From UBA2336 sp037443645 (GTDB lineage Bacteria; Bacteroidota; Bacteroidia; Cytophagales; Cyclobacteriaceae): a stretch of DNA of 64,000 nt. A program made the translations under genes and the position numbers. Positions 41,628 through 50,845 of the stretch are shown here, piece after piece. Under the pieces are notes generated by a model that saw only the letters and a program-made list of their open reading frames with translations, was not told where the DNA came from and searched no databases. Every line of letters starts with the position of its first letter. Position 1 is the stretch's first letter. The stretch is taken from contig JBBINY010000003.1 of NCBI GenBank assembly GCA_037443645.1, positions 1 through 64,000 on the forward strand. Reading direction: 5' to 3'.

Positions 41628-44600
41628 TTAGTCAAGGCCAATCATCATAAATGATCCCCAGTAAATCGGTTCGGGGTAATCGGCCCGGAGTTCCTTCTTG
41701 GCTTCGGTAAAGCTTTGCCGCATGTTGTTGGTGTTGAGCCATTTCTGGTAGAACTTCAGCATCAGGCGCTGGGTTGCCTCATCGTCCACCTTGAACAAAC
41801 TCATAATGAGAACTTTCGCCCCCGCCACCAGGAACGCCCGTTGCAAGCCGAACACGCCTTCGCCTGCCTGCAACTCGCCCAACCCGGTTTCGCATGCACT
41901 CAACACCACCAGGTCGGTCTTGTCAAGATTCAGATTCATGGCTTCATAGGCCGTTAGAATGCCATTGTCCATGGTGTAGTTGTAATCGGTTTTGTCCAGC
42001 AAATCGCCTGCTCCACGCAGCAGGAGGCCTGTACGGTGGAGGGGGTTTTGGGTGAGTTGAGCCTCGTTACCCTCCATTTCATCTTCTGTACTTAGTTCAG
42101 CGGTTGGTTTGTAAAACCCGTGTGTGGCTACATGAAATACCTTTGGGCTGTTAAGTTCTTTGATTTGCTCTTCTGATGCCGACTTCTCTATATACTCTTC
42201 GGTCATCCAGCCTTTTTGTTTCAATAAGAACTGGAGCTGATTGATTTCCCGTTCGGTGCCCGGCAATTGGGTAATCGGTGCATTTTCGCGTGAGGCAGTA
42301 AGATAGAATGTGGGGTTGCCAAACATGGATGCCTTGTTCTCTGGTTTGGCTGATGATTTTACCCTGCGCAAATACAGGTCCTTTGTATTGCTCACGTATA
42401 CAATGTTGGAGTTATCCAGCATGTATTTTCCATCGGGCATTAATAAGGCATCGAGTGTAAGTTGGTTATACACCCCATCGGCAGATAGATAGATGGTGGA
42501 AACCTGCCCGAGTTCTTTCTGTAGAGGTTCCCAATAAATCTTATACGAAGCGGCATCTTCAATCTGGTTGATCATGGAATTGCGGTAAAGCCGGTAACTT
42601 CGTCCTTCCATGCGCGCGCCATTTCCGCTAATAATGGCTTTTGGTTTACTCATGTCGGTTTTTATGTACAATGCAGCGTAGATGATGGAGTCGGTAAATG
42701 AATGGTTGAAGTAGCGGAACCGCACCATTTCAATGGCTACTTCATTTGGTTTTAACGACTTTTTGACATCATCGAACGTGATCTTTTTATTGTCGAAGCT
42801 CTGTCCAAACAGTTCCGACTGTTGACTCAGATTACGCTCAAGCCTTTCTACCTCGTAGTTCAATTGAACCGGATCAATTTCATTCTCTGCCAATTGCGCA
42901 GGGCTCATCGAGAGAGCCAGTGTAAGCAGTTCTTTTTTCTCAACCCAGGTGTTAAAATTGTTAATCAGGTCGGCATTATTACTGCTCATAATGCGTTCCC
43001 GAATCTTGATGGAAGAGTTCAGCAGCAAGGCCTTGGTAAGTAATTGGTAATTGTAAACCTGATCGCTCAAGTCTTTAAAATCCTCCAGCCTGCCCAACGC
43101 CAGCGTGTTATAAAATTCAAAGTCACCCTTAATGGTATTCCAGTATTTTGCTTTCTCGCGTTCGCTCAGTGCCGGGAAGTATTTCTTAATGAAATCCTGG
43201 TAATTGGTTAAGGCCTGCTCAATGCGCTGCTTGGAACGCTTGTAATCTTTTTCCATGTAGTGAACCTTGCTCAGTTTCGACAGCAGTTTCACATATTCCG
43301 GATGGGATGAACTGAAGTATCGTTCGTACAGATCTTTCGATTTGTTGTAGAACTCTTCGGCCTTCCTATAATTTTTCTGCTGATAATACACATCCCCCAT
43401 CAGGGTGTAAATGCTTGCGGCATTGATGTTTCGCTTTGAGCCGGTTTTTTGCTGCCAGATGTTCACCGCTATGTTTAACGAGTTAAAAGCCAGATCGTAT
43501 TGTTTATTGGAGATATAGAGTACTGCGATGTTTTTAAGCTGCTCGGCATATTGCGGATTGTCTTTACCGAGCTTGTTGGCCACAACATCGCGGGCTTCGA
43601 ACATGTTTTTCTCGATGGTTTTTTTGTCTCCGCCTCCGTGAAACTGGATCAGCGCCAGTTGCGACAGCGATTTGGCTACTTCCACATGATTTCTGCCAAA
43701 TTGTTTTTCCTGGCTGGCAACAGCCTTCTTGCAGTTTTCTTCGGCTTTTTCGTAATCACCAAGCTGGTAATAGATATCGGCCAGGAGTTTTTGGGTCTGA
43801 GCCGTTTTGGTAGAAAGTTCACCATAGGTTTTAACCGCAATCTGGTTGGCACGCTGTGCAATTTTGTCGGCTTCCGTATAGTCACCCCGTGCAAGAAGAA
43901 TCCTGCCCCGGTTTACCAGCGGATCAATCAGACGCAACGATTCTTTGCCATACAGCTTCTCGTATTCCGGAATAAGCTGGTTTAACAGTTGATCGGTTTG
44001 GGAGTACTTGCCCAACTGAATAAGCAGAGACGACAATTCCTCGGCAGTTGAGAGTTCGTTGGTTAAAGGTACTTTGGATTTCAGGATCATCTTGCGGGTG
44101 CGGTCAAGGTTATCCTGCGCTTCATCAAACAGCCCTTTAATGCCGAATAACTTGGCCTGTGTTTCAATGGCATTGATGTAATCTGCCTTCCATTTGTCTT
44201 CCCGGTTTTCTTTCATATCGAAAACCTTCAGTGCATTGCCAATGTCGGTTTCCGCCCGGTCATAATCACCAATTTTGATACGCAACTTTGCCAGGTTATT
44301 CAGGGCGTTTGCGTAAACCGGGTCAACGTTGTCGTATTTAACCAGGGCCATGCCGCTTGCTTTTTCCAGCATTTTGGCGGCCTCGCTGTACTTGTCGGTA
44401 ATTTCGTAGAAGGAGGCAAGGTGATAGAGAATGTCGAGGTGATCCTTATGTTTGGATGCAATCTGCTTTTCAATTACACCAGTATAACTTTCGCGGTAAA
44501 TTTTCCCGGCTTCATCCAGTTTATTGGTATAATCCATGTAAAAGTTTGCCAGCTTAATACGGGCCAGGTGGTATTCTGGCGATTGGTCACCGTATAATTC

Positions 44601-45860
44601 TGCTTTTTGTTCAACGATCTGATTTAAGTACGATTCGGCATTCGGATAGCGTCTCAGTTGAACGGCCAGGTCAAACACAAACTCCAATGTGCTAACCCGG
44701 GTTTTATAATATTTCGGCAAGGATCCGGATCCAAGTACGGTTTGCGCATCGTTTTCAAGGTTTCGAGTTTTGTCTTTTTCGAGTTTGGAATTGAATTCAA
44801 TGGCTTTAAGATTAATGTTCAGCAAGCTTGATTTGCTGAAATATTTACTCAACATCCGATCATACTCTGCTTTGAGGTTAGCGAATTGCGCACTTTTTCC
44901 ACCAATCCGTAATAACAGGTCAAGGTTAGACAGGTACAGATCGTGGGCCAGTGGAACAGAGGGCGAAGTGCGCTTTTTAAGTTCGGTCAGTTGGTCGCTG
45001 TAGTCAGCCCATTTTTGTCGTTTGGTTAGTCCGGGAGGAGGGATGCCGTTGTTGTGCTCGGCAAACATTTTAGTATAATAATAATCGTGTTCAATCAGCG
45101 TCAGACTGGTTTCTCCCATGTAACGAATGTTTTTCGAGATCCATGGCCGGCCGGCCGCCATGGCAACGTCTACGCTGTCGATATCTCCCTTCTTGCCATA
45201 AGCGGCAACCCGGAGCATAAGCAACCTGGCATAACTGTTAAAGCGCGGGGCAAGTTCTTCTTCGGGTATCCTGCGGTTTTGAATTTTCCCCCCTTCAACA
45301 AAAGTTTCTTTTTCAACTGCGCGTGAGGCAAGAAAGGATTCGTTAGATTTTAACAAGGCCAGCGCTTCATTGACAAAGCCTTGACCAATCAGGGCCTCGG
45401 CTCGTGCGAGCACTGCACGGCTTTTGAGCATGTCGTCTTTGGGCTCAGCGGAAGCACTAATTTCAAATGCTTTCTCAGAATAACCGGCCGCCAGGCGGTA
45501 ATAACCATACTGGTTAAAAATTTCCGCTACATCGGTAAGGGTGTTGGCGTGGCCGGTTGAGTTTTCACCAAACACAGTGCTACTGGTCGATATGGCGGTC
45601 GTGATGTTTTTTTCAAAATTAGTGAGAACTCCATACGCCAGGTTATAGCGTGCCTCCCGGGTGTAATAGGGGGGCAGGTAGGCCTGGTTGCCTTTAATGC
45701 TCTTTTTAAATTTATCCAGTGTTTTGAGCGCCTTTGAGTAGCTGCCCGAGTTGTAGTACTTGTCGGCTTTCTTGAGCGTTTTATCAAACTTACTCTGAGC
45801 GTGTACGGGCTGAAAGGTACAGAGGGCCATCAGCACAACCATCAACTGCATTTTCTTCAT
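41628..45860 (-). CDS. Exported TPR-CHAT domain protein (caspase-like protease fold)
   Basis: A 1410-residue protein with a signal peptide (MKKMQLMVVLMALCTFQPVHAQ as far as residue 22). Residues about 25-900 are TPR repeats, with TPR_12-like units such as DYEKAEENCKKAVASQEKQF and NYRKAEEFYNKSKDLYERYF. Residues about 1060-1410 form a CHAT domain with the caspase-type dyad: ATHGFY (His1247) and LSACETGLG (Cys1323). It would act outside the cytoplasm, perhaps as a protease switched on by a TPR-bound ligand; activity and substrate are unknown. It is monocistronic: 84 bp from the mutase genes upstream, and a strong terminator follows. Confidence 0.9.
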   Translation of the reverse strand: MKKMQLMVVLMALCTFQPVHAQSKFDKTLKKADKYYNSGSYSKALKTLDKFKKSIKGNQAYLPPYYTREARYNLAYGVLTNFEKNITTAISTSSTVFGENSTGHANTLTDVAEIFNQYGYYRLAAGYSEKAFEISASAEPKDDMLKSRAVLARAEALIGQGFVNEALALLKSNESFLASRAVEKETFVEGGKIQNRRIPEEELAPRFNSYARLLMLRVAAYGKKGDIDSVDVAMAAGRPWISKNIRYMGETSLTLIEHDYYYTKMFAEHNNGIPPPGLTKRQKWADYSDQLTELKKRTSPSVPLAHDLYLSNLDLLLRIGGKSAQFANLKAEYDRMLSKYFSKSSLLNINLKAIEFNSKLEKDKTRNLENDAQTVLGSGSLPKYYKTRVSTLEFVFDLAVQLRRYPNAESYLNQIVEQKAELYGDQSPEYHLARIKLANFYMDYTNKLDEAGKIYRESYTGVIEKQIASKHKDHLDILYHLASFYEITDKYSEAAKMLEKASGMALVKYDNVDPVYANALNNLAKLRIKIGDYDRAETDIGNALKVFDMKENREDKWKADYINAIETQAKLFGIKGLFDEAQDNLDRTRKMILKSKVPLTNELSTAEELSSLLIQLGKYSQTDQLLNQLIPEYEKLYGKESLRLIDPLVNRGRILLARGDYTEADKIAQRANQIAVKTYGELSTKTAQTQKLLADIYYQLGDYEKAEENCKKAVASQEKQFGRNHVEVAKSLSQLALIQFHGGGDKKTIEKNMFEARDVVANKLGKDNPQYAEQLKNIAVLYISNKQYDLAFNSLNIAVNIWQQKTGSKRNINAASIYTLMGDVYYQQKNYRKAEEFYNKSKDLYERYFSSSHPEYVKLLSKLSKVHYMEKDYKRSKQRIEQALTNYQDFIKKYFPALSEREKAKYWNTIKGDFEFYNTLALGRLEDFKDLSDQVYNYQLLTKALLLNSSIKIRERIMSSNNADLINNFNTWVEKKELLTLALSMSPAQLAENEIDPVQLNYEVERLERNLSQQSELFGQSFDNKKITFDDVKKSLKPNEVAIEMVRFRYFNHSFTDSIIYAALYIKTDMSKPKAIISGNGARMEGRSYRLYRNSMINQIEDAASYKIYWEPLQKELGQVSTIYLSADGVYNQLTLDALLMPDGKYMLDNSNIVYVSNTKDLYLRRVKSSAKPENKASMFGNPTFYLTASRENAPITQLPGTEREINQLQFLLKQKGWMTEEYIEKSASEEQIKELNSPKVFHVATHGFYKPTAELSTEDEMEGNEAQLTQNPLHRTGLLLRGAGDLLDKTDYNYTMDNGILTAYEAMNLNLDKTDLVVLSACETGLGELQAGEGVFGLQRAFLVAGAKVLIMSLFKVDDEATQRLMLKFYQKWLNTNNMRQSFTEAKKELRADYPEPIYWGSFMMIGLD

Positions 45861-45944
45861 AACCGGCTGGATTTTATGTGTCCGTATTCAGGCGACTAAT
45901 CTACTAATTTCCGATGGCTTTGCCTTACCATGGCGCACGACTGA

Positions 45945-48071
45945 TTAATGCGTCTGAATCAATTTTTTTAGAATTTTAGTTGCCGCTTCGCTGATCACTG
46001 TGCCGGGGCCGAAAACAAAGGATACACCTGCCTGGTAGAGGAAGTCGTAATCTTTTGGAGGAATAACACCGCCTGCAATAACCAGGATATCCTCTCGACC
46101 TATTTTTTTCAACGCTTCGATTAATTGAGGGATGAGTGTTTTGTGACCACCCGCAAGGCTGGAGGCGCCCACCAGGTGAACATCATTTTCCGCTGCCTGA
46201 TTGGCAACTTCTTCCGGTGTTTGGAACAGCGGCCCGATGTCCACGTCAAAACCGAGATCAGCAAAACTCGTAGCAATTACTTTTGCTCCCCGGTCGTGCC
46301 CATCTTGTCCCATCTTGGCAACGAGAATCCGGGGGCGCCTGCCCTCGCGAGCGGCAAAATCATCGGAGAGTTTACGTGCCTGGGTAAACGCTTTTTCATT
46401 TTTCATGACACCCGAATATACACCCGAAATGGATTGTATGGATGCCCGGTAACGACCGAATACGGCTTCCAGGGCACGTGATATTTCACCCAGCGTTGCA
46501 CGTTTCCGTGCTGCTTCGATTGCGAGTTCGAGCAGGTTGCCGGAGGAGGCCGCAGCCTGTGAAAGCGCATTGAGAGTGGATTCTACTTCTACGGTGTTTC
46601 GGCCGGCTTTAAGCTGGCGAAGGCGTTCAACCTGTTCGGAACGCACCGCATCATTATCAACTTCAAGAAGGGCAAGGTCAGCCCGTTCCTCGGTTTGGTA
46701 TTTGTTCACGCCAACCAGTATTTCTTTCCCGGAATCAATGCGTGCCTGTTTTGCCACTGCGGCTTGTTCAATCCGCATTTTTGGGATACCGCTTTCAATG
46801 GCTTTTGTCATACCGCCCAACTGTTCAACTTCTTCGATCAGACCCCAGGCTTTGCGGGCAAGACTGTCAGTAAGCGACTCCACATAATAAGATCCTCCAA
46901 CCGGATCAACTACGCGCGTAACCCCGGTTTCTTTTTCAATGTAGAGTTGTGTGTTTCGGGCAATACGTGCCGAAAAATCAGTGGGCAATGCAATGGCTTC
47001 ATCCAAAGAGTTGGTGTGCAGCGATTGTGTGCCTCCCAATACCGCAGCAAGCGCTTCGATGCAGGTGCGGGCAACGTTGTTGTATGGATCCTGCTCGGTC
47101 AGGCTCCAGCCCGAAGTTTGGCAATGCGTTCGCAGGGCCATTGATTTTGGATTGTTCGGATTGAACTGCTTAACAAGTTTTGACCACAACAAACGCCCGG
47201 CACGCATCTTTGCGATCTCCATAAAGAAGTTCATGCCAATGCCCCAGAAGAACGAAAGCCGGGGCGCAAATTCATCAATCGCAATGCCTGCTTTCAGACC
47301 GGTGCGGATGTACTCCAGGCCATCAGCAAGGGTATAGGCAAGTTCAAGGTGAGCCGGGGCGCCTGCTTCGTGCATGTGGTAGCCGCTTATGCTGATGGAG
47401 TTGAACCTCGGCATGTGCTTCGAAGTGTATGTAAAAATATCGGAAACAATACGCATGGAGGGCTGCGGTGGGTAGATGTACGTATTGCGCACCATAAATT
47501 CTTTCAGGATGTCGTTTTGAATGGTGCCATTCAATTGCGCAGGCTTTACTCCCTGTTCTTCAGCAGCTACTATGTAGAATGCCATGATGGGAATAACCGC
47601 TCCATTCATCGTCATGGAAACAGACATCTTGTCAAGCGGGATCTGGTCAAAAAGAATTTTCATGTCAAGTACCGAGTCGATGGCTACACCCGCTTTGCCC
47701 ACATCGCCCGCTACCCGGGGGTGGTCTGAATCGTATCCGCGGTGCGTGGCAAGATCAAACGCTACCGACAATCCGCGCTGTCCGGCTGCCAGGTTTCTGC
47801 GGTAGAAAGCGTTTGACTCTTTGGCTGTTGAGAATCCGGCATATTGCCGGATAGTCCATGGCCTTATGGCATACATGGTAGCATAGGGTCCCCGCAAGTA
47901 AGGCGGAATACCGGAAGCAAAATGAATGTGGCTCAACGGGGCCACATCATCCGCCTGATAGATTGGTTTGATGTTAATTCCCTCCGGGCTGTCCCATCCT
48001 TGCATTGCGGTATCAACATGAGCCTGCTTATCAAAATCATTCACTGTTATTTTTGAGAAGTCGGGCTTCAT
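45945..48071 (-). CDS. mutB: Methylmalonyl-CoA mutase, large (B12-binding) subunit
   Basis: A 708-residue adenosylcobalamin enzyme that interconverts succinyl-CoA and methylmalonyl-CoA. The catalytic barrel has RPWTIRQYAGFSTAKESNAF and GLSVAFDLATHRGYDSDHPR; the C-terminal cobalamin domain has the GQDGHDRGAKVIATSFADLG motif with the axial His, and GASSLAGGHKTLIP. It overlaps mutA by 4 bp and must be coexpressed. Role: propionate and branched-chain or odd-chain oxidation, or propionyl-CoA formation. Confidence 0.96.
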   Translation of the reverse strand: MKPDFSKITVNDFDKQAHVDTAMQGWDSPEGINIKPIYQADDVAPLSHIHFASGIPPYLRGPYATMYAIRPWTIRQYAGFSTAKESNAFYRRNLAAGQRGLSVAFDLATHRGYDSDHPRVAGDVGKAGVAIDSVLDMKILFDQIPLDKMSVSMTMNGAVIPIMAFYIVAAEEQGVKPAQLNGTIQNDILKEFMVRNTYIYPPQPSMRIVSDIFTYTSKHMPRFNSISISGYHMHEAGAPAHLELAYTLADGLEYIRTGLKAGIAIDEFAPRLSFFWGIGMNFFMEIAKMRAGRLLWSKLVKQFNPNNPKSMALRTHCQTSGWSLTEQDPYNNVARTCIEALAAVLGGTQSLHTNSLDEAIALPTDFSARIARNTQLYIEKETGVTRVVDPVGGSYYVESLTDSLARKAWGLIEEVEQLGGMTKAIESGIPKMRIEQAAVAKQARIDSGKEILVGVNKYQTEERADLALLEVDNDAVRSEQVERLRQLKAGRNTVEVESTLNALSQAAASSGNLLELAIEAARKRATLGEISRALEAVFGRYRASIQSISGVYSGVMKNEKAFTQARKLSDDFAAREGRRPRILVAKMGQDGHDRGAKVIATSFADLGFDVDIGPLFQTPEEVANQAAENDVHLVGASSLAGGHKTLIPQLIEALKKIGREDILVIAGGVIPPKDYDFLYQAGVSFVFGPGTVISEAATKILKKLIQTH

Positions 48072-49174
48072 GGGGTGTTCATTTTACGTTGAAATGATGC
48101 CCAGGCTTTTTCGATAATCTGGCTGGTAAGGCATTCCAGATAATACGATCCCGCAAGGGGATCAGCCACTTTATCCAACCTGGATTCTTCTTTCAGTAAG
48201 GTTGAAACATTTCGTGCAATTCGAACCATCTGCTGATCGGACTCATTTTCCGGCATTACGGTTAATGCCGTGCAGCCCCCTATAATGCCAGCCATGGCAG
48301 CCGTTGTACTTTTCAGCATGTTGCTGTGCGGGCCTAATTGTTCTTGCGCCCATGGTGATGAAATGGCGTGAATACATAAATCGGCAGGCTGATAATCGGA
48401 CAATCCATAAGCACGGGCAACCTGAAACCAAAGAAGGCGAAGTGCTTTGAGGGTGGCAATTTCAATAAAAAAGTCAGTACCTGTTTCCATAGCAAAGGCT
48501 ATGCGTTGCACGGAAACCGGCTTACTAATTCCGGAGGAAGCAAGGTGCTCAATCTCCTGAACAGCCATGGCCAATGCCGAAGCAATTCGTTCGGTGGGTT
48601 GTCCTGACTTGATGTAGATACCGAGGCAGTCAAAATTTGTTAGGGATACCAGGTTGTGGATAAGATTGTTAATTGTTTGTGGATGCTGTGGATAAGATCG
48701 GGTAAAAAGAGATCCGGTTAATTCATCCAACGGATACTTCGCTTTGCCGATATAACTTTTTAGTTGTTCAGCAAAGGAATCTGAAGGCGTATCCACTAAA
48801 AACGAGATAGTGCAATAAGGCCATTCAATTTTTTTCAGCAATTTTTCCAGGGAGACAGGGTTATTTTGCTGAACGGAAAATATAACACCATCTCCACCCT
48901 GATTAAGATGCGTGTGAGCCAATGTGTTGCTCACCGCCTCATTTTCTGCGGTAACAAGAGGAATATTTTTCCAGGAAAGTACGTGGGCCGTAGAGGCAAT
49001 AACGGATTTCGCATGGTGGGATGTGTAATACGGATGCCCCTGTAAGTCAGCCACTTGCCAGGCCAGTTTCTCCTCCGGATCGTCACCTTGAAGTTCTTCC
49101 CGTGCCGCGGTAAGCCAATCGGAATAGTCCGGAATGGTAAAATCCTTAAAGTGATCTGAACGGGATTCGCTCAT
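48068..49174 (-). CDS. mutA: Methylmalonyl-CoA mutase, small subunit
   Basis: A 368-residue catalytically inactive partner of MutB. It keeps the barrel fold with short motifs such as SVQRIAFAMETGTDFFIEIATLKALR in part, and a family-like PLAGSYYLECLT near the end, but has no cobalamin domain and is shorter than proteobacterial MutA (about 620), as in Bacteroidota. The start at 49174 (MSESRSDHF) is used; an in-frame ATG five codons earlier is possible. Two perfect DnaA boxes lie inside it at 48655 and 48687. Confidence 0.9.
   Translation of the reverse strand: MSESRSDHFKDFTIPDYSDWLTAAREELQGDDPEEKLAWQVADLQGHPYYTSHHAKSVIASTAHVLSWKNIPLVTAENEAVSNTLAHTHLNQGGDGVIFSVQQNNPVSLEKLLKKIEWPYCTISFLVDTPSDSFAEQLKSYIGKAKYPLDELTGSLFTRSYPQHPQTINNLIHNLVSLTNFDCLGIYIKSGQPTERIASALAMAVQEIEHLASSGISKPVSVQRIAFAMETGTDFFIEIATLKALRLLWFQVARAYGLSDYQPADLCIHAISSPWAQEQLGPHSNMLKSTTAAMAGIIGGCTALTVMPENESDQQMVRIARNVSTLLKEESRLDKVADPLAGSYYLECLTSQIIEKAWASFQRKMNTP
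48655..48695. other. Pair of perfect DnaA boxes inside mutA
   Basis: TGTGGATAA occurs at 48655-48663 and 48687-48695, 32 bp start to start (about three helical turns), with a two-mismatch copy at 48678-48686 between them. On the coding strand both read TTATCCACA and fall in different codon frames, so they do not reflect a protein repeat. They lie about 690 bp upstream of dnaA. Whether they bind DnaA is untested. Confidence 0.5.
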
Positions 49175-49300
49175 GGTGCAAGATAACAAACACGCATTCG
49201 TTTGCCCGATTGTTTTTGATAAAAACCGATGCGCTGACAGATCGTATTCTTCGCCTTTTTATTACGATATTTTTTTTAACAAAATCAAGAGGAGCGGGTC

Positions 49301-49332
49301 TTGTTTTCGTAAAACCTTTTTTCACATCTTTG
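49301..49332 (+). promoter_or_regulatory. Probable dnaA promoter
   Basis: TTG at 49301-49303, a 21-bp gap and CATCTTTG at 49325-49332, one mismatch from TAnnTTTG. It lies 47 bp upstream of the dnaA ATG in the 204-bp gap. No DnaA box was seen in this gap itself. Confidence 0.45.
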
Positions 49333-49378
49333 TCTCCCTTTCTCCCCACGGAGGGTAATCCTTAAACCAAAACAACCC

Positions 49379-50791
49379 ATGGTAGCAGATTGCACAACCT
49401 TATGGAACGATTGTCTCGAAATGATTCGAGAACAAGTCGGAGAAGAAAATTACTCAACATGGTTTAAACCGATTGTTCCTGTACAGGTTGAAGACGATGT
49501 GCTGACCATTCAGGTGCCTTCGCAATTTTTTTACGAGTGGCTGGAGGATAACTATGTTCCCGTGCTAAAAAAGGCATTGCAAAAGGTGCTGGGTCCAAAC
49601 GGGAGGTTGGAGTACTCCGTTATTGTGGATAGCGGCAACACCAATACGCCCCCGGTTACGGTACACTACCCGAATGGCATGGGCGCCAGGCGCGGAGTGA
49701 ATGGATTGGACAGTGAGTATTCGCCTTTTACCTACAAGGCGCTGAATCCTCAAACGGTAAATTCACGGCTTAACCCTAATTATACTTTCGACAATTTTGT
49801 GGAGGGCGACTGCAACCGGCTGGCGCGTTCGGCCGGGCTTGCCGTAGCTAAAAAACCAGGCATAACCTCGTTCAACCCACTGATGCTTTACGGTGGTGTT
49901 GGTGTTGGTAAAACACACCTGGTTCAGGCTATTGGCAATGAAATCCGCAATAACATGCCTGATAAAATTGTCTTGTATGTTGATCAAAATGATTTCACCA
50001 CACAGTTTCTGAATGCCTTACAGAATCACAAGCTTCAGGATTTTCAGAATTTTTACCTCCAGGTCGATTTGCTCATTCTGGATGATGTACAGTTTCTGGC
50101 GGGCCGTGAAAAAACACAGGAGATGTTCTTTCACATTTTCAACCAGTTGCACCAGTCGGGTAAGCAGGTGATCATGACCAGCGATTGCCCGCCACGCGAT
50201 ATGAAGGGGTTTCAGGAGCGGTTGCTTTCACGGTTCAAATGGGGCCTTACGGCCGATTTGCAGGAACCGGATTTTGAAACCAAGCTGGCAATCATTCATC
50301 GGAAAATGCAGGCTGACGGGATTACCATCCCAACCGAGGTGGCCGAATACCTTGCCTACAGCGTAGATACGAACCTGCGCGACATGGAGGGCGTATTGAA
50401 CTCACTCATCTTCCATGCCACGTTGTTGAAAAAAGAAATTGACCTTGACCTTGCCAAGGAAGTGCTTAAAAACATCATCAAAGAGATTCAGGCTGATGTA
50501 AGCGTGGACTTCATTCAGAAAACCGTTTCGGAATATTTCAAGGTTGACCTGGAAATGATGAAGGGAAAAGTTAAAAAGCGGGAAATCGTAATACCCCGGC
50601 AGGTGGCCATGTACTTCTGCAAACGGTATACACAACTTACCCTGGCGTTGATCGGAGAAAATTTTGGAGGACGTGACCATAGCACGGTTATTCACGCCCT
50701 TGAGTCGGTTGAGGACATGATGAAAACCGATTCCAATTTCAAATCATCGGTTGAAGAGCTTGGTAAAAAGCTAAAGCTACGGATGAACTAA
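49379..50791 (+). CDS. dnaA: Chromosomal replication initiator DnaA
   Basis: A 470-residue initiator. Domain I (residues 1-85) has LWNDCLEMIREQVGEENYSTWF; domain III has Walker A GGVGVGKTHL and Walker B LLILDDVQFLAGREK; domain IV ends with the box-binding signature GGRDHSTVIHALESVEDM. Start ATG at 49379 gives the normal N-terminus; as usual in Bacteroidota there is no Shine-Dalgarno motif. It is flanked by mutA (divergent) and htrA (convergent), not by dnaN, so it is not in the classic dnaA-dnaN context. Confidence 0.97.
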   Translation: MVADCTTLWNDCLEMIREQVGEENYSTWFKPIVPVQVEDDVLTIQVPSQFFYEWLEDNYVPVLKKALQKVLGPNGRLEYSVIVDSGNTNTPPVTVHYPNGMGARRGVNGLDSEYSPFTYKALNPQTVNSRLNPNYTFDNFVEGDCNRLARSAGLAVAKKPGITSFNPLMLYGGVGVGKTHLVQAIGNEIRNNMPDKIVLYVDQNDFTTQFLNALQNHKLQDFQNFYLQVDLLILDDVQFLAGREKTQEMFFHIFNQLHQSGKQVIMTSDCPPRDMKGFQERLLSRFKWGLTADLQEPDFETKLAIIHRKMQADGITIPTEVAEYLAYSVDTNLRDMEGVLNSLIFHATLLKKEIDLDLAKEVLKNIIKEIQADVSVDFIQKTVSEYFKVDLEMMKGKVKKREIVIPRQVAMYFCKRYTQLTLALIGENFGGRDHSTVIHALESVEDMMKTDSNFKSSVEELGKKLKLRMN

Positions 50792-50816
50792 TGCAAGGAT
50801 AGCGCTGAAACCAATT

Positions 50817-50845
50817 AAGGCACCCGTTTCGGTGCCTTTGTTTTT
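50817..50845 (+). terminator. Intrinsic terminator after dnaA
   Basis: An 8-bp stem AAGGCACC/GGTGCCTT with a CGTTTC loop, followed by TGTTTTT. It lies 25 bp past the dnaA stop, between dnaA and the convergent htrA gene. Confidence 0.88.

Noticed and set aside
41628..45860. A CRISPR-associated or gasdermin-linked TPR-CHAT effector.
   Set aside because: It has a signal peptide and no CRISPR, gasdermin or toxin partner in the flanking genes.
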